A stretch of 64,000 nucleotides of DNA, taken from assembly GCF_947492405.1 (NCBI RefSeq), contig NZ_CANLMP010000002.1, positions 1 through 64,000 on the forward strand, written 5' to 3'. A model generated the notes under the pieces. The model did not search any database. It was given only the letters and a program-made list of their open reading frames with translations, and had not been told where the DNA came from. The translations under genes were made by a program, and so were the position numbers. This stretch comes from an uncultured Aquimarina sp. Lineage in GTDB: Bacteria > Bacteroidota > Bacteroidia > Flavobacteriales > Flavobacteriaceae. This document shows positions 8,770-18,137 of this stretch, in pieces (position 1 is the first letter of the stretch; each line of letters begins with the position of its first letter).

Positions 8770-9291
8770 ATGACAGAGAAACAAGAAAAAATTATTAATT
8801 CTGCGTTAACTCTTTTTGCAAAAGAAGGATATACAGCAACGTCTACCAGTAAAGTAGCCAAGCATGCTGGAGTTTCTGAAGGATTGATTTTCCGTCATTT
8901 TAAAAACAAAGAAGGATTGCTACAAGCAATTTTACAGCAAGGCGAAGCACGGATTAAAGAACTATTTATTCCTATTCTAACATCAGAAGATCCAAAAGAA
9001 GTAATCAGATTGACATTAGAAATGCCTTTTTCGGTTACAGAAAGTGAGTTCGAATTCTGGAAGCTTCAGTTTAAACTAAAGTGGGAGTTAGAATATAATA
9101 ATCCGGAGAAAATGCAACCGCTGCAACAAGCGTTGATGATAGCTTTTCAGAAATTGGGTTATGAAATTCCCGAACTGGAAGCAGAATTCATCATTGTCTT
9201 TTTGGAAGGAATTTCGACAGCCATTATCAAAGACAATATGTCCGACAAACTAAAATTCAAAGAATTCTTAATTCAAAAATATAAGCTTTAA
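8770..9291 (+). CDS. TetR-family transcriptional repressor
   Basis: The 173-residue protein has a classical TetR helix-turn-helix at residues 5-50 (IINSALTLFAKEGYTATSTSKVAKHAGVSEGLIFRHF, seen in two parts) followed by an all-helical ligand domain. It is short for the family but complete. The start ATG at 8770 follows a strong promoter. It probably represses itself and the SDR gene 46 bp downstream, since both upstream regions carry the half-site ACTCACTA. The inducing ligand is unknown. Confidence 0.9.
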   Translation: MTEKQEKIINSALTLFAKEGYTATSTSKVAKHAGVSEGLIFRHFKNKEGLLQAILQQGEARIKELFIPILTSEDPKEVIRLTLEMPFSVTESEFEFWKLQFKLKWELEYNNPEKMQPLQQALMIAFQKLGYEIPELEAEFIIVFLEGISTAIIKDNMSDKLKFKEFLIQKYKL

Positions 9292-9306
9292 AAAAATTTA
9301 TTAATA

Positions 9307-9330
9307 AAATTAGTAAGTACTCACTAATTT
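9307..9330. promoter_or_regulatory. operator palindrome before the SDR gene
   Basis: A 24-bp near-palindrome with 11 of 12 matched pairs is centred on AGTACT, with core TTAGTAAGTACTCACTAA (9310-9327). It lies between the tetR-type gene and the SDR gene, and its half-site ACTCACTA also occurs at the tetR promoter. It is the likely TetR binding site. Confidence 0.6.
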
Positions 9331-9337
9331 AAATATT

Positions 9338-10162
9338 ATGAAAGAAAAAGTAATTTTAGTAACAGGTGCATCCTCAGGAATAGGAAAAGAAACCGCTATA
9401 CAACTTATCAATGAAGGCCACATCGTGTATACAGCAGCAAGACGTGTGAAAAATATGGAAGCTCTGGATGCTTTAGGAGGGTTTCCTTTACAAATGGACA
9501 TCACAAAAGATGAGGATATCCAAAATGTTGTGAACACAATTATCGAAAAACATCAAAAAATTGATGTATTAGTCAATAATGCCGGTTACGCAATCTATGG
9601 AGCTATAGAAGATACAACGATCGAGGATGCCAGAAGACAGTTTGAAGTGAATATTTTCGGACTGGGCAGATTGACACAACTGGTATTACCATATATGCGC
9701 AAACAACAAAGTGGAAAGATTATTAATATCTCCTCTATGGGTGGAAAAATGTATACACCTCTTGGTTCGTGGTATCACGCCACCAAACACGCATTAGAAG
9801 GATGGTCTGACTGCCTTAGATTAGAAGTAGCTCAATTCGGAATAGATGTAGTCATCATACAACCAGGAGCAATTCAGACTGAATTTGGGGATGTTATGAC
9901 AAAACCTTTAATGGAAAGATCAGGCAACACTGCCTACAGCAAACTAGCCAAAGCCATAGAGAAATCTACTATTGACACCTACAATAAAACCGGAGGAGGA
10001 TCTCCTAGTTCAGTGATATCAAACCTTATTTCGAAAGCTATTAAAGCAAGAAAACCAAAAACCCGCTATGTTGCCGGGAAGTATGCTAAGCCCATGATGT
10101 TTATTCGTAAATATTTTGGTGATAGGATTTTTGATAAACTCATCATGAGTCAGGTGAAGTAG
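9338..10162 (+). CDS. short-chain dehydrogenase/reductase
   Basis: The 274-residue protein is a classical SDR that would reduce or oxidise a carbonyl/alcohol using NAD(P)(H). The cofactor loop TGASSGIG is at residues 8-15, NNAG is near residue 83, a catalytic Ser is in INISSMGG, and the catalytic pair is YHATK near residue 147. The Arg in AARRVKN after beta-2 suggests NADPH. It has about 25 extra C-terminal residues like other SDRs of this subgroup. It forms a unit with the upstream TetR gene, which points to inducible detoxification or a lipid-type substrate; the substrate is unknown. Confidence 0.92.
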   Translation: MKEKVILVTGASSGIGKETAIQLINEGHIVYTAARRVKNMEALDALGGFPLQMDITKDEDIQNVVNTIIEKHQKIDVLVNNAGYAIYGAIEDTTIEDARRQFEVNIFGLGRLTQLVLPYMRKQQSGKIINISSMGGKMYTPLGSWYHATKHALEGWSDCLRLEVAQFGIDVVIIQPGAIQTEFGDVMTKPLMERSGNTAYSKLAKAIEKSTIDTYNKTGGGSPSSVISNLISKAIKARKPKTRYVAGKYAKPMMFIRKYFGDRIFDKLIMSQVK

Positions 10163-10205
10163 GTAATGAGAAAAACTATCTAAAAAAATCTTGTCAATGT
10201 CAATT

Positions 10206-10273
10206 GTCAGTCTGAGCTTGTGGAAGACGTTTCTTAAATATATCGAAAAACACTTCGACAAACTAATTGTGAC
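10206..10273. repeat. REP-like inverted repeat between converging genes
   Basis: The arms 10206-10226 and 10253-10273 are complementary through GTCA, and TTGTGGAAG against CTTCGACAA, with mismatches. It sits between the converging SDR and rsmG genes and resembles the better-paired repeat at 27549. It may act as a bidirectional terminator or be a dispersed repeat. Confidence 0.45.
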
Positions 10274-10304
10274 AGTGATGTCTTTTTAGAGAGCTTCTTC
10301 TTTA

Positions 10305-10955
10305 TTACAACTTATACTTTATTGGTAGATGCACTACCTTTTTGGTTTCGAAAAAATCTTCTTCAAAATAGTCCGGTAAATTGTATTGCATCGCTTTTGG
10401 AAACAAAGTAAGCTCCTCTGTTAAATCACCTCCCTTAAGGTACAAAATACCATTAGGTAATTCGTGATTAGATTTTTTGGCAATATTTTTACGCACCCAT
10501 TTCACAAAATCTGGCATATTGGTAACTGCTCTACTGACTATAAAATCAAAACGATCATCAAATGTTCCTGCGCGTCTTTGCTCTGCTTTAACATTTGTTA
10601 ATCCTAACGCACTTGCAACCTCATTAACAACGCGTATTTTTTTTGCAATTACGTCTACCAAATAAAATGTAGTTGCAGGAAACATAATTGCCAATGGTAT
10701 TCCAGGAAATCCACCACCAGTACCAACATCCAGCACAGAAGCACCCTCTTTAAACTCCTGAATCTTAGCAATTCCCAATGAATGTAGTACGTGTCTTTCA
10801 TATAATAGATCAATATCTTTTCTAGAGATTACATTAATTTTAGCGTTCCAATCTTTATACAAATCACCCAGTTGACCGAACTTATGTATTTGGTCTTCTG
10901 TTAATTCGGGGAAATATTTAAGTAGAATATCCATTACGTTTTTTTTAAAGCGCAA
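10305..10955 (-). CDS. rsmG: 16S rRNA (guanine527-N7)-methyltransferase RsmG
   Basis: The 216-residue protein methylates N7 of G527 in 16S rRNA in the 530 loop of the small subunit, using SAM. The SAM-binding motif is VLDVGTGGGFPGIPLAI near residues 70-86, preceded by the family-typical NVISRKD and ERHVLHSLGIA. A further family motif is FIVSRAVTNMPDFVKW. Length is usual for RsmG. It is transcribed alone, away from the desaturase. Loss of this enzyme gives low-level streptomycin resistance in other bacteria. Confidence 0.95.
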   Translation of the reverse strand: MRFKKNVMDILLKYFPELTEDQIHKFGQLGDLYKDWNAKINVISRKDIDLLYERHVLHSLGIAKIQEFKEGASVLDVGTGGGFPGIPLAIMFPATTFYLVDVIAKKIRVVNEVASALGLTNVKAEQRRAGTFDDRFDFIVSRAVTNMPDFVKWVRKNIAKKSNHELPNGILYLKGGDLTEELTLFPKAMQYNLPDYFEEDFFETKKVVHLPIKYKL

Positions 10956-11071
10956 AAATACATGTAAACTTGATATATTTTACTACTTTTTAAGAAGTTA
11001 GAAAAATATAAATACCTAACTTTACCGAATAATTTATGACTAATAACGTTTAGTTATAAACCCAAAAACCC

Positions 11072-12172
11072 ATGACTACACCTAATGTAAGATTTAGCAG
11101 AGCGGATTCCGCAAAATTTTTCAGAACACTGAATAAACGTGTAAATGATTATTTTAAAGAAAATAATATAAAGCGCACAGGTAACTGGAAATTACATCTG
11201 AAAACGATTGTAATGTTTTCTCTTTTCTTAACACCTTATTTTTTAATTCTTACCCTAAATATTTCTCAATGGTGGATGTTATTATTAACCATCATTATGG
11301 GAGTTGGTATGGCTGGTGTAGGGATGAATGTTATGCATGATGGAAATCATGGTTCTTATTCTTCTAAAAAATGGATCAACAAGTTAATGGGTAGTAGCAT
11401 GTATGTGCTAGCTGGCAACGTATATAATTGGCAGGTACAACATAATGTTTTACACCACACCTATACCAATATTCATGGTCACGATGAGGACATGGATGCT
11501 GGTAGAGTTATTCGTTTCACGAAACACGCTAAATGGGAGCGGTTTCATAAGTTTCAACATTATTATTCTGTATTTCTTTATGGTTTGCTAACTTTTAACT
11601 GGGCATTAACCACTGATTTTACACAAACTAAAAGATATCTGGCGCGAAAACTTGCTTACGGAAAACTACCAAGTCCATTAAAACAATGGAGTACGATTGT
11701 AGTCACTAAGATTATTTATGTGATGATCTGGATTGTAATTCCTATGCTTATTATGTCTATAGCTTGGTGGAAAATTTTAATTGGGTTTTTCATAATGCAC
11801 TATGTAGCTGGTCTTATTTTGAGTATCGTATTTCAATTGGCGCATATGGTAGAAGAAGCACAGATGCCATTACCAGACACGACAGGCACAATGAAAAACA
11901 CCTGGGCAATTCACCAGTTATTTACGACAGTAAATTTCTCAACTAAAAATAGATTAGTTAACTGGTTTACAGGAGGACTAAATCATCAGGTAGAACACCA
12001 CATTTTCCCTAATATCAGTCATGTACATTACACTAAAATTTCTAAAATAGTGAAACAGACTGCTCAGGAATTTAATCTACCTTATAACGAATATAAAACC
12101 ACTCGCAAAGCGATTATCGCTCATTTCAGACATTTAAAAGAAATGGGAATGAAACCCGCAATGCAACCATAA
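11072..12172 (+). CDS. membrane fatty acid desaturase with a front-end-type third His box
   Basis: The 366-residue integral membrane protein carries the three histidine boxes of di-iron desaturases: HDGNHG (about residue 90), HNVLHHTYTN (about 125) and QVEHHIFP (about 307). The Gln in the third box is typical of front-end (delta-5/6-like) desaturases. Four membrane helices are visible. It would insert a double bond into an acyl chain, needing O2 and electrons from ferredoxin or cytochrome b5-like donors. It is 22 bp from the aminotransferase gene. Regiospecificity cannot be called. Two related enzymes lie at 37.9-40 kb. Confidence 0.9.
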   Translation: MTTPNVRFSRADSAKFFRTLNKRVNDYFKENNIKRTGNWKLHLKTIVMFSLFLTPYFLILTLNISQWWMLLLTIIMGVGMAGVGMNVMHDGNHGSYSSKKWINKLMGSSMYVLAGNVYNWQVQHNVLHHTYTNIHGHDEDMDAGRVIRFTKHAKWERFHKFQHYYSVFLYGLLTFNWALTTDFTQTKRYLARKLAYGKLPSPLKQWSTIVVTKIIYVMIWIVIPMLIMSIAWWKILIGFFIMHYVAGLILSIVFQLAHMVEEAQMPLPDTTGTMKNTWAIHQLFTTVNFSTKNRLVNWFTGGLNHQVEHHIFPNISHVHYTKISKIVKQTAQEFNLPYNEYKTTRKAIIAHFRHLKEMGMKPAMQP

Positions 12173-12194
12173 CTTTTATTTACCAATTACCAAA

Positions 12195-13403
12195 ATGAGC
12201 ACACAAGTATCGGAAATGAGCATTCAATTATCAGACAAAATCAACAAGCTTAAAGCTTCTGCAACATTAGCAATGGCTGCAAAAGCTAGAGAACTAAGAG
12301 CAGAAGGAAAAGACATTATCGGCCTAAGTTTAGGAGAACCGGATTTTAACACACCGGATTTTATTAAAGACGCAGCCATTCAGGCGGTTAATGAGAATTA
12401 CAATTCATATACACCAGTAGATGGATATGTAGAATTGAAAGATGCGATTATTACTAAATTTAAAAGAGATAACAATCTAACCTACGATCACTCTCAGATT
12501 GTAGTTTCTACTGGTGCTAAACAATCATTATACAATGTAGCACAGGTGTATCTTAATCCTGGAGATGAAGTTATACTTCCTTGTCCGTATTGGGTTAGTT
12601 ATAGTGACATCATAAAATTAGCAGAAGGAGTTCCTGTAGAGGTAAAAACCTCTATAGATACTGATTTCAAAATGACTGCAGAGCAGTTAGAAAAGGCAAT
12701 AACTCCAAAAACCAAAATGATTTGGTATAGTTCTCCATGTAATCCAAGTGGTTCTATCTATAGTAAGGAAGAACTAAGAGCACTAGCGGATGTATTACAA
12801 AAATATCCGGATATCATTGTAGTAAGTGATGAAATCTATGAGCATATCAATTATGTTGGTGATCACGCTTCTATGGCGCAATTTGATGATATGTATGATA
12901 GAACGGTTACTGTTAATGGAGTAGCAAAAGCTTTTGCAATGACAGGATGGAGAATCGGTTATATTGGAGCACCAAAAGCTATTGCCAGAGCTTGTAACAA
13001 GATGCAAGGTCAGGTAACTAGTGGAGCTAACTGTATTGCTCAGAGAGCAGTAATTACCGCATTAGAAGCTCCTGTTAGCAACATCCAATATATGGTAGAT
13101 GAATTTAAAAATCGTAGAAAACTTATTTTAGGATTACTTGCTGATATTCCAGGATTCGAATGCAACGAACCTGAAGGTGCTTTCTATGTTTTCCCAGATG
13201 TTTCTTATTACTTCGGAAAAACTATTAACGGAAACACTATAAAAAATGCTTCTGACTTCTCTATGTTTTTATTAGAGCACGCAAATGTAGCAACAGTTAC
13301 CGGTGATGCATTCGGAAATGGAAATTGTATTAGAATTTCTTATGCTGCCAGCACAGAGCAGATTACAGAAGCAGTAAGCAGAATCAAAAAAGCACTGTTA
13401 TAG
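12195..13403 (+). CDS. class I/II PLP-dependent aminotransferase (AspC-like)
   Basis: The 402-residue enzyme belongs to aminotransferase fold type I. It shows the N-terminal IIGLSLGEPDFNTPDFI, the substrate-side NPSGSIY motif, SDEIYEHI for the pyridine-binding Asp, and the Schiff-base Lys in NGVAKAFAMTGWRIGY (about residue 241). Such proteins usually transaminate aspartate or aromatic amino acids with 2-oxoglutarate. A strong terminator follows. The exact donor is not determinable. Confidence 0.92.
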   Translation: MSTQVSEMSIQLSDKINKLKASATLAMAAKARELRAEGKDIIGLSLGEPDFNTPDFIKDAAIQAVNENYNSYTPVDGYVELKDAIITKFKRDNNLTYDHSQIVVSTGAKQSLYNVAQVYLNPGDEVILPCPYWVSYSDIIKLAEGVPVEVKTSIDTDFKMTAEQLEKAITPKTKMIWYSSPCNPSGSIYSKEELRALADVLQKYPDIIVVSDEIYEHINYVGDHASMAQFDDMYDRTVTVNGVAKAFAMTGWRIGYIGAPKAIARACNKMQGQVTSGANCIAQRAVITALEAPVSNIQYMVDEFKNRRKLILGLLADIPGFECNEPEGAFYVFPDVSYYFGKTINGNTIKNASDFSMFLLEHANVATVTGDAFGNGNCIRISYAASTEQITEAVSRIKKALL

Positions 13404-13430
13404 ATTAACAAAATCATATAACTTCTATTA

Positions 13431-13475
13431 AAAAACCGATGATTTCACAAAAATCATCGGTTTTCTGTTTTTCTA
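13431..13475 (+). terminator. intrinsic terminator after the aminotransferase
   Basis: AAAACCGATGATTT pairs with AAATCATCGGTTTT around a short loop, followed by a T-rich stretch. It ends the desaturase-aminotransferase unit. Confidence 0.85.
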
Positions 13476-13603
13476 AAAATAAATTGATGCTTTTGGAGTT
13501 ATTCCTGTTATACTTTTAACTGTTTTGGGGAAAACATTTATAAGAAAGAGACAAATTGTGGTTTGAACATGAATAACATTCTTAAAACCTACTTTTTGTA
13601 TTT

Positions 13604-13882
13604 ATGGACATTCTTGAAAAAGAACGTATCGTTCAAAAAAATGTGCTTCAAATTTTCAAAGAAAATTTCAAGGCACCATACTCCGAAGATGAGATCTTAA
13701 ACTATACACCTTCTGATGTAGAAAACACTGCACCTTATTACGAATCTATTCTCGATATCTTTTTTATTGAACAAGAATACTTACAAAGTGTAAAAGGTTG
13801 TGTAAAAGATACTATCAAAAAAGTCGCAGAGCTTTGGCATATAAACCCTTATGCTTTTGGTCCTTGGGAAGAATCTTTTTGA
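13604..13882 (+). CDS. small conserved-looking protein of unknown function
   Basis: The 92-residue acidic protein starts MDILEKERIVQKNVLQIFK and ends HINPYAFGPWEESF. It has no signal peptide and no membrane segment. Codon use matches the neighbourhood and it has a sensible start. I do not recognise the family. It converges on trkH with 16 bp between the stops. Confidence 0.65.
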   Translation: MDILEKERIVQKNVLQIFKENFKAPYSEDEILNYTPSDVENTAPYYESILDIFFIEQEYLQSVKGCVKDTIKKVAELWHINPYAFGPWEESF

Positions 13883-13898
13883 CGTTTTAAGCTATCTA

Positions 13899-15395
13899 TT
13901 ATCTGTTTCTCCAGAAGAAAGGAGTTAATAAGATTAACACTGTAAACAATTCTAACCTTCCGATTAGCATTAGGAAACAACACCACCATTTACCAAATGC
14001 TGGTAATACATCGAAATTATTTACTGGGCTTAATTTACCCAAAGCTGGACCAACATTTCCTAGAGATGATGCTGCTCCACCTATAGCAGTTTCGAAATCT
14101 AATCCTAACATTCCTAACACCAAAGATCCTATAATAAAGGATAGCATATACAATATAAAAAAGGCTAATATATTAAATACAATTTCTTTGGAAACAGCTT
14201 TTGTATTATACCTCACAGGCAAGATAGCTCTAGGGTGTAATGTTCGTTTAAACTCAAGAATACCGTTTTTTATAGTAATAAGATGCCTTACAATTTTCAT
14301 TCCTCCCGCTGTAGATCCTGCAGAACCTCCTAAAAAGAATAACCCGAAGAAAACGATTTTTAAAAAAGGCGTCCAAACCGTAAAATCCGCAGAAACAAAT
14401 CCAGTAGTAGTTATAACCGCTAATACCTGAAACAGCGCATGTCTAAAAGCACTCTCCGCTTCACCATAAACCATTGGATGATCAATTACAGAATTAGCAG
14501 GGTCTGCTTTTAAATAAATAATTAGCGCCGATACAGCAGTAAAAGCAACTAAAAAGATGATGTACCATTTAAATTCTTCATCTTTTAAAAACTTTCCAAA
14601 CTTGCCTTTAAAACCAAAATAACTCAATATAAAATTCATACCAGCCAAAAACATAAATAGTATAATAATATATTGAATAAGCGGCTGGTCATTCCAATAC
14701 GCAACACTAGCGTTTTTTGTTGAAAAGCCTCCTGTAGACAACGTACTCAATGCATGATTTATCGCATCAAAGAAGTCCATTCCCGCAAGTTTCAGTAAGA
14801 TAGTTTCTGCAGCTGTATACCCAAAGTAGATAAGCCACAGTCTTTTTGCTGTATCTGTAATTCTGGGATGTAATTTATCAGCACTGGGGCCAGGGGCTTC
14901 TGCTGCAAATAACTGCATTCCTCCTATCCCTAACAGTGGCAAAATAGCTACTGCAAGCACAATAATTCCCATTCCACCAATCCAATGGGTAAGACTACGC
15001 CAGAACAAAACCCCTTTTGGAACAATTTCTATTTCATTAAGAATAGAAGCTCCCGTAGTAGTGTATCCGGACATGGTCTCGAAAAAAGCGTTTGTAAACG
15101 ACGGAATAGCTTCAGAAAACAAATAAGGCAAAGTTCCACTTAGAGACATAAATATCCAACCAAATGTAACTACAATATATCCTTCCCTTTTATTTATTGA
15201 TTTTTGATGCTCTTTGGTAAGAAACATTAAAATTATCCCTAAAAACATTGTAGATAATGCAGCTAGCATGATTTGCATAGTAACACCATCTTTGTAGATA
15301 AAACTTACAATGGTTGCTATAAGCATAAATCCTCCATTACAGAGCAATAAAAGCCCCATAATGTGCGTAATAATTTTAAAGTTTAGCTTAGACAT
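13899..15395 (-). CDS. trkH: potassium uptake channel subunit TrkH/KtrB type
   Basis: The 498-residue membrane protein imports K+ with TrkA. Four pore loops are visible in order: TTGASI, STGGFST, TTTGFV and LGNVGPA, each giving the conserved selectivity-filter glycine. About ten membrane helices are present. It begins one base after the trkA stop codon, so the two are translated from one transcript. Length and motifs are normal for TrkH. Regulation is probably through nucleotide binding by TrkA. Confidence 0.93.
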   Translation of the reverse strand: MSKLNFKIITHIMGLLLLCNGGFMLIATIVSFIYKDGVTMQIMLAALSTMFLGIILMFLTKEHQKSINKREGYIVVTFGWIFMSLSGTLPYLFSEAIPSFTNAFFETMSGYTTTGASILNEIEIVPKGVLFWRSLTHWIGGMGIIVLAVAILPLLGIGGMQLFAAEAPGPSADKLHPRITDTAKRLWLIYFGYTAAETILLKLAGMDFFDAINHALSTLSTGGFSTKNASVAYWNDQPLIQYIIILFMFLAGMNFILSYFGFKGKFGKFLKDEEFKWYIIFLVAFTAVSALIIYLKADPANSVIDHPMVYGEAESAFRHALFQVLAVITTTGFVSADFTVWTPFLKIVFFGLFFLGGSAGSTAGGMKIVRHLITIKNGILEFKRTLHPRAILPVRYNTKAVSKEIVFNILAFFILYMLSFIIGSLVLGMLGLDFETAIGGAASSLGNVGPALGKLSPVNNFDVLPAFGKWWCCFLMLIGRLELFTVLILLTPFFWRNR

Positions 15396-15396
15396 G

Positions 15397-16746
15397 TTAT
15401 AAGAAAAGGTTTTCTATTTTCTTAATCGACTTGGGTAAACAACAAACTACAACTCGATCACCTGCTTTGATATAAAAACCACCTAATGGTATCATTCCTA
15501 TACCATCTCTGATTACTCCCGCAATAATAGCAGAACGAGGAAAATCTAAATCTCTGATTAAATTATCACTTACTTCAGAAGTTGGTTTAACGATAAATTC
15601 CAATAACTCTGCATTCATATTATTGAGCTTGGTCATCGCTACCACTTCTCCTTTTCTAATAAATCTAAATATGTTATTTGCCGCTAACAGCTTTTTATTA
15701 ATCAATGTGTCGATACCTATGGAATGGGATAGTTGAAAATAATCCATATTTTCTACCAAGGCAATTGTTTTACGGACTCCTTTTGACTTTGCCACCAGAC
15801 AAGACATTATATTAGTCTCAGAGTTACCCGTTACCGCAATAAAAGCGTCCATATCATCTATATTCTCTTCTTCCAGTAATTCTACATTACGTCCATCACC
15901 ATTTATAATCAAAGCATTAGGAAGATCATCTGCCAGATCAAAAGCCTTCTCCTTGTCAGTTTCGATAAGTTTTACTCTAAATTTATGATCACATAAATCA
16001 CAGGTAGTTTTATAACCAATTTTACTACCTCCCAGAATCATTACTTTTTTAATCTGTTCCTTAACCTTACCTGTCAATTTATACAGTTCCTCTACTCCAC
16101 CTTTTGAAGTAACAAAGTACACCTGATCTCCTTCCTTAAACTTGGTATCACCTCTAGGAATAATTGTGTATTGTGTTCCCGATCGCTGAATCGCAATTGG
16201 CATAAAATGAAGTTCAGGGAATATCTCCGCAGCTTCTCTAACAGTTTTATCTACAAACAGTGCCGTACTTGACAATGTTGTTCCTACCATCGTTAGCGCT
16301 CCATCCTCAAACTCATAACTATCACTAAAAGCCGATTGATTGAGTAATAATTCTATTTCGCTAGCCGCCAAAGCTTCAGGAGAAATTAATTCGTCTATAC
16401 CAAACTTGATAAAACCAACTTCTTCTTTATTCTCTATAAATTCTGTATTAGAAATTCTGGCAATTGTGCGCTTAGCACCAAGTTGTTTTGCCAATACACA
16501 CACCGTGATATTAGTTGTCTCACTAGAAGTGACACTAATCACCATATCTACATTCTGAACTCTGGCATCTTTAAGAATACTTATAGAAGTAGCATCTCCC
16601 TTAATCACTCTAATATCCAAATGGCTATCAGCATAATTCAAGCATTCCTTATCAGGATCTATAAGTGTAATATCCTGAGATTCAAATGAAAGTAATTTTG
16701 CCAAATGAAATCCAACTTCACCAGCACCGGCAATAATAATTTTCAT
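15397..16746 (-). CDS. trkA: Trk K+ uptake regulatory subunit TrkA, two RCK domains
   Basis: The 449-residue cytoplasmic protein gates TrkH. It has two repeats, each a Rossmann NAD-binding RCK_N followed by RCK_C: the first begins MKIIIAGAGEVGFHLAKLL, the second VMILGGSKIGYKT near residue 230, with acidic residues after beta-2 (DPDK, ETDK). Size is as in E. coli TrkA. It is the first gene of the trkA-trkH operon, and the promoter should lie in the 292 bp before it. Confidence 0.93.
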   Translation of the reverse strand: MKIIIAGAGEVGFHLAKLLSFESQDITLIDPDKECLNYADSHLDIRVIKGDATSISILKDARVQNVDMVISVTSSETTNITVCVLAKQLGAKRTIARISNTEFIENKEEVGFIKFGIDELISPEALAASEIELLLNQSAFSDSYEFEDGALTMVGTTLSSTALFVDKTVREAAEIFPELHFMPIAIQRSGTQYTIIPRGDTKFKEGDQVYFVTSKGGVEELYKLTGKVKEQIKKVMILGGSKIGYKTTCDLCDHKFRVKLIETDKEKAFDLADDLPNALIINGDGRNVELLEEENIDDMDAFIAVTGNSETNIMSCLVAKSKGVRKTIALVENMDYFQLSHSIGIDTLINKKLLAANNIFRFIRKGEVVAMTKLNNMNAELLEFIVKPTSEVSDNLIRDLDFPRSAIIAGVIRDGIGMIPLGGFYIKAGDRVVVCCLPKSIKKIENLFL

Positions 16747-17038
16747 CCGTATATTTTATTATTTATCATCAAAAGATAAAATTAAACTTCAGCTAATCCA
16801 CCATAAATCGTGTGAAAATTTAACGCTGAAAAATAAAAGCCTACAAAGATAGTGGAATTTCAGAAACTGGTGAAATAATTAGACAATAGCAGCCCAATAA
16901 GCTGTTTTTTTTGTTCTATAAGTTGATAAACTTTTTCAACTACATTTCAGAAGTCAAAAGCAACAATTGGGTAACTTATTTTTTTAAAAAAATAGCAATA
17001 ACAGCATCTTAGCTGTATAAACACTAACTTTTTAATCA

Positions 17039-17836
17039 ATGAGAACAAAACTTTTATTACTGGCTTTATTACTAACGAATAGTATCGTTGTTAATGCTCA
17101 AATGGATGACAAATTCTATTACCCTAAAAAGGATTTGAGGCCCATCGAATGGAAAAATTATGAAGAATTAAAATTTAATGTAGAAACAGATACGATTTCC
17201 GCATTAATCCTAAAACCTATAACTAAGCCCAAAGCAACTGTATTTTATTTTCATGGAGCAGGCGGAAACATCACTTACTATCTCCCGCTTACCAGAATAT
17301 TGGCAGAAAACAATTTTCAGGTGGTTATGGTAGATTTCCGAGGTTATGGTAAATCAACGGGAACTCCTACCCATAAAAATATAGCCAAAGATGGTCAGCA
17401 ATTTTTTGAAATGCTTCTTGAACAGAAAGAAATAAAAAATACACCAAAAATAATTTATGGAATTTCTATCGGAACTCAAGTTGCTACACTTTTAGCCAAA
17501 GACAATCAAGATAAGATCGATGGATTGGTTCTAGAAGGTGCTATGGCATCTTTTACAGATATCGCTATGCACGCAACGCCTCAGTACAGAGATTTTTTAG
17601 AAAAAAATTACATCTCACCATATGCTGCAAAAGAAGACATAAAAAGTATTGATAAAATCGATAAACTTTTCATACATAGTAAAGAAGATAAAGACGTGCC
17701 ATACGCACAAGGAAAAGTTATTTTTGATAATGCATCAGGTCCTAAAAATTTTATAGAGTTTACAGGAGCACATTTGTATGGACTAAAATATGAGAAAGAG
17801 CAAATACTCGAAAAGATGGAGGAAATGGTTAAGTAA
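17039..17836 (+). CDS. exported alpha/beta hydrolase
   Basis: The 265-residue protein has a signal peptide (MRTKLLLLALLLTNSIVVNAQ) and an alpha/beta-hydrolase fold. The oxyanion segment is FYFHGAGGN, the nucleophile Ser is in YGISIGTQ, the acid is probably in HSKEDKDVPY, and the His in TGAHLYG completes the triad. It resembles FrsA/BEM46-like serine hydrolases, which act on ester or amide substrates. A periplasmic location is inferred. The substrate is unknown. An unusual GC-rich tract lies right after its stop. Confidence 0.85.
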   Translation: MRTKLLLLALLLTNSIVVNAQMDDKFYYPKKDLRPIEWKNYEELKFNVETDTISALILKPITKPKATVFYFHGAGGNITYYLPLTRILAENNFQVVMVDFRGYGKSTGTPTHKNIAKDGQQFFEMLLEQKEIKNTPKIIYGISIGTQVATLLAKDNQDKIDGLVLEGAMASFTDIAMHATPQYRDFLEKNYISPYAAKEDIKSIDKIDKLFIHSKEDKDVPYAQGKVIFDNASGPKNFIEFTGAHLYGLKYEKEQILEKMEEMVK

Positions 17837-17850
17837 GAAACAAGTATTCT

Positions 17851-17946
17851 GGGCGTCCGGGCGGGCTATTCGTTTCAATTCCGCGCATCTCTCCACCGCG
17901 GCGGATCGAACTGTGGGATTTTCTCTACTATCCCTGACGCATATAA
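17851..17946. repeat. GC-rich atypical tract, probable dispersed element
   Basis: About 95 bp directly after the hydrolase stop are far richer in G+C than anything nearby (for example GGGCGTCCGGGCGGGC and CACCGCGGCGGATCG). The tract ends in CTACTATCCCTGACGCATATAA. It encodes no plausible protein. The sharp composition change suggests a mobile or repeated element, or a structured RNA. I cannot check copy number here. Confidence 0.5.
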
Positions 17947-18137
17947 CAGATTTTAATAACCTAACTACGTTATAATCTTTAAAAAATCAAATATGATTTG
18001 ACACATAGTTTTGTTAGCCGAAGAGTTTTACATTATTTTTAAAACTTAGAAACAAAAAACAGCTATGAAATTAAATGATTATGTAAAACTAAATAAATGT
18101 ATTTAGGTGTTAGCAATCCTTCTAAAAAAGTCAAATA

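Noticed and set aside
17790..17975. Short frame across the GC-rich tract
   Set aside because: It starts inside the hydrolase gene in another frame and crosses the atypical tract; no protein-like composition.
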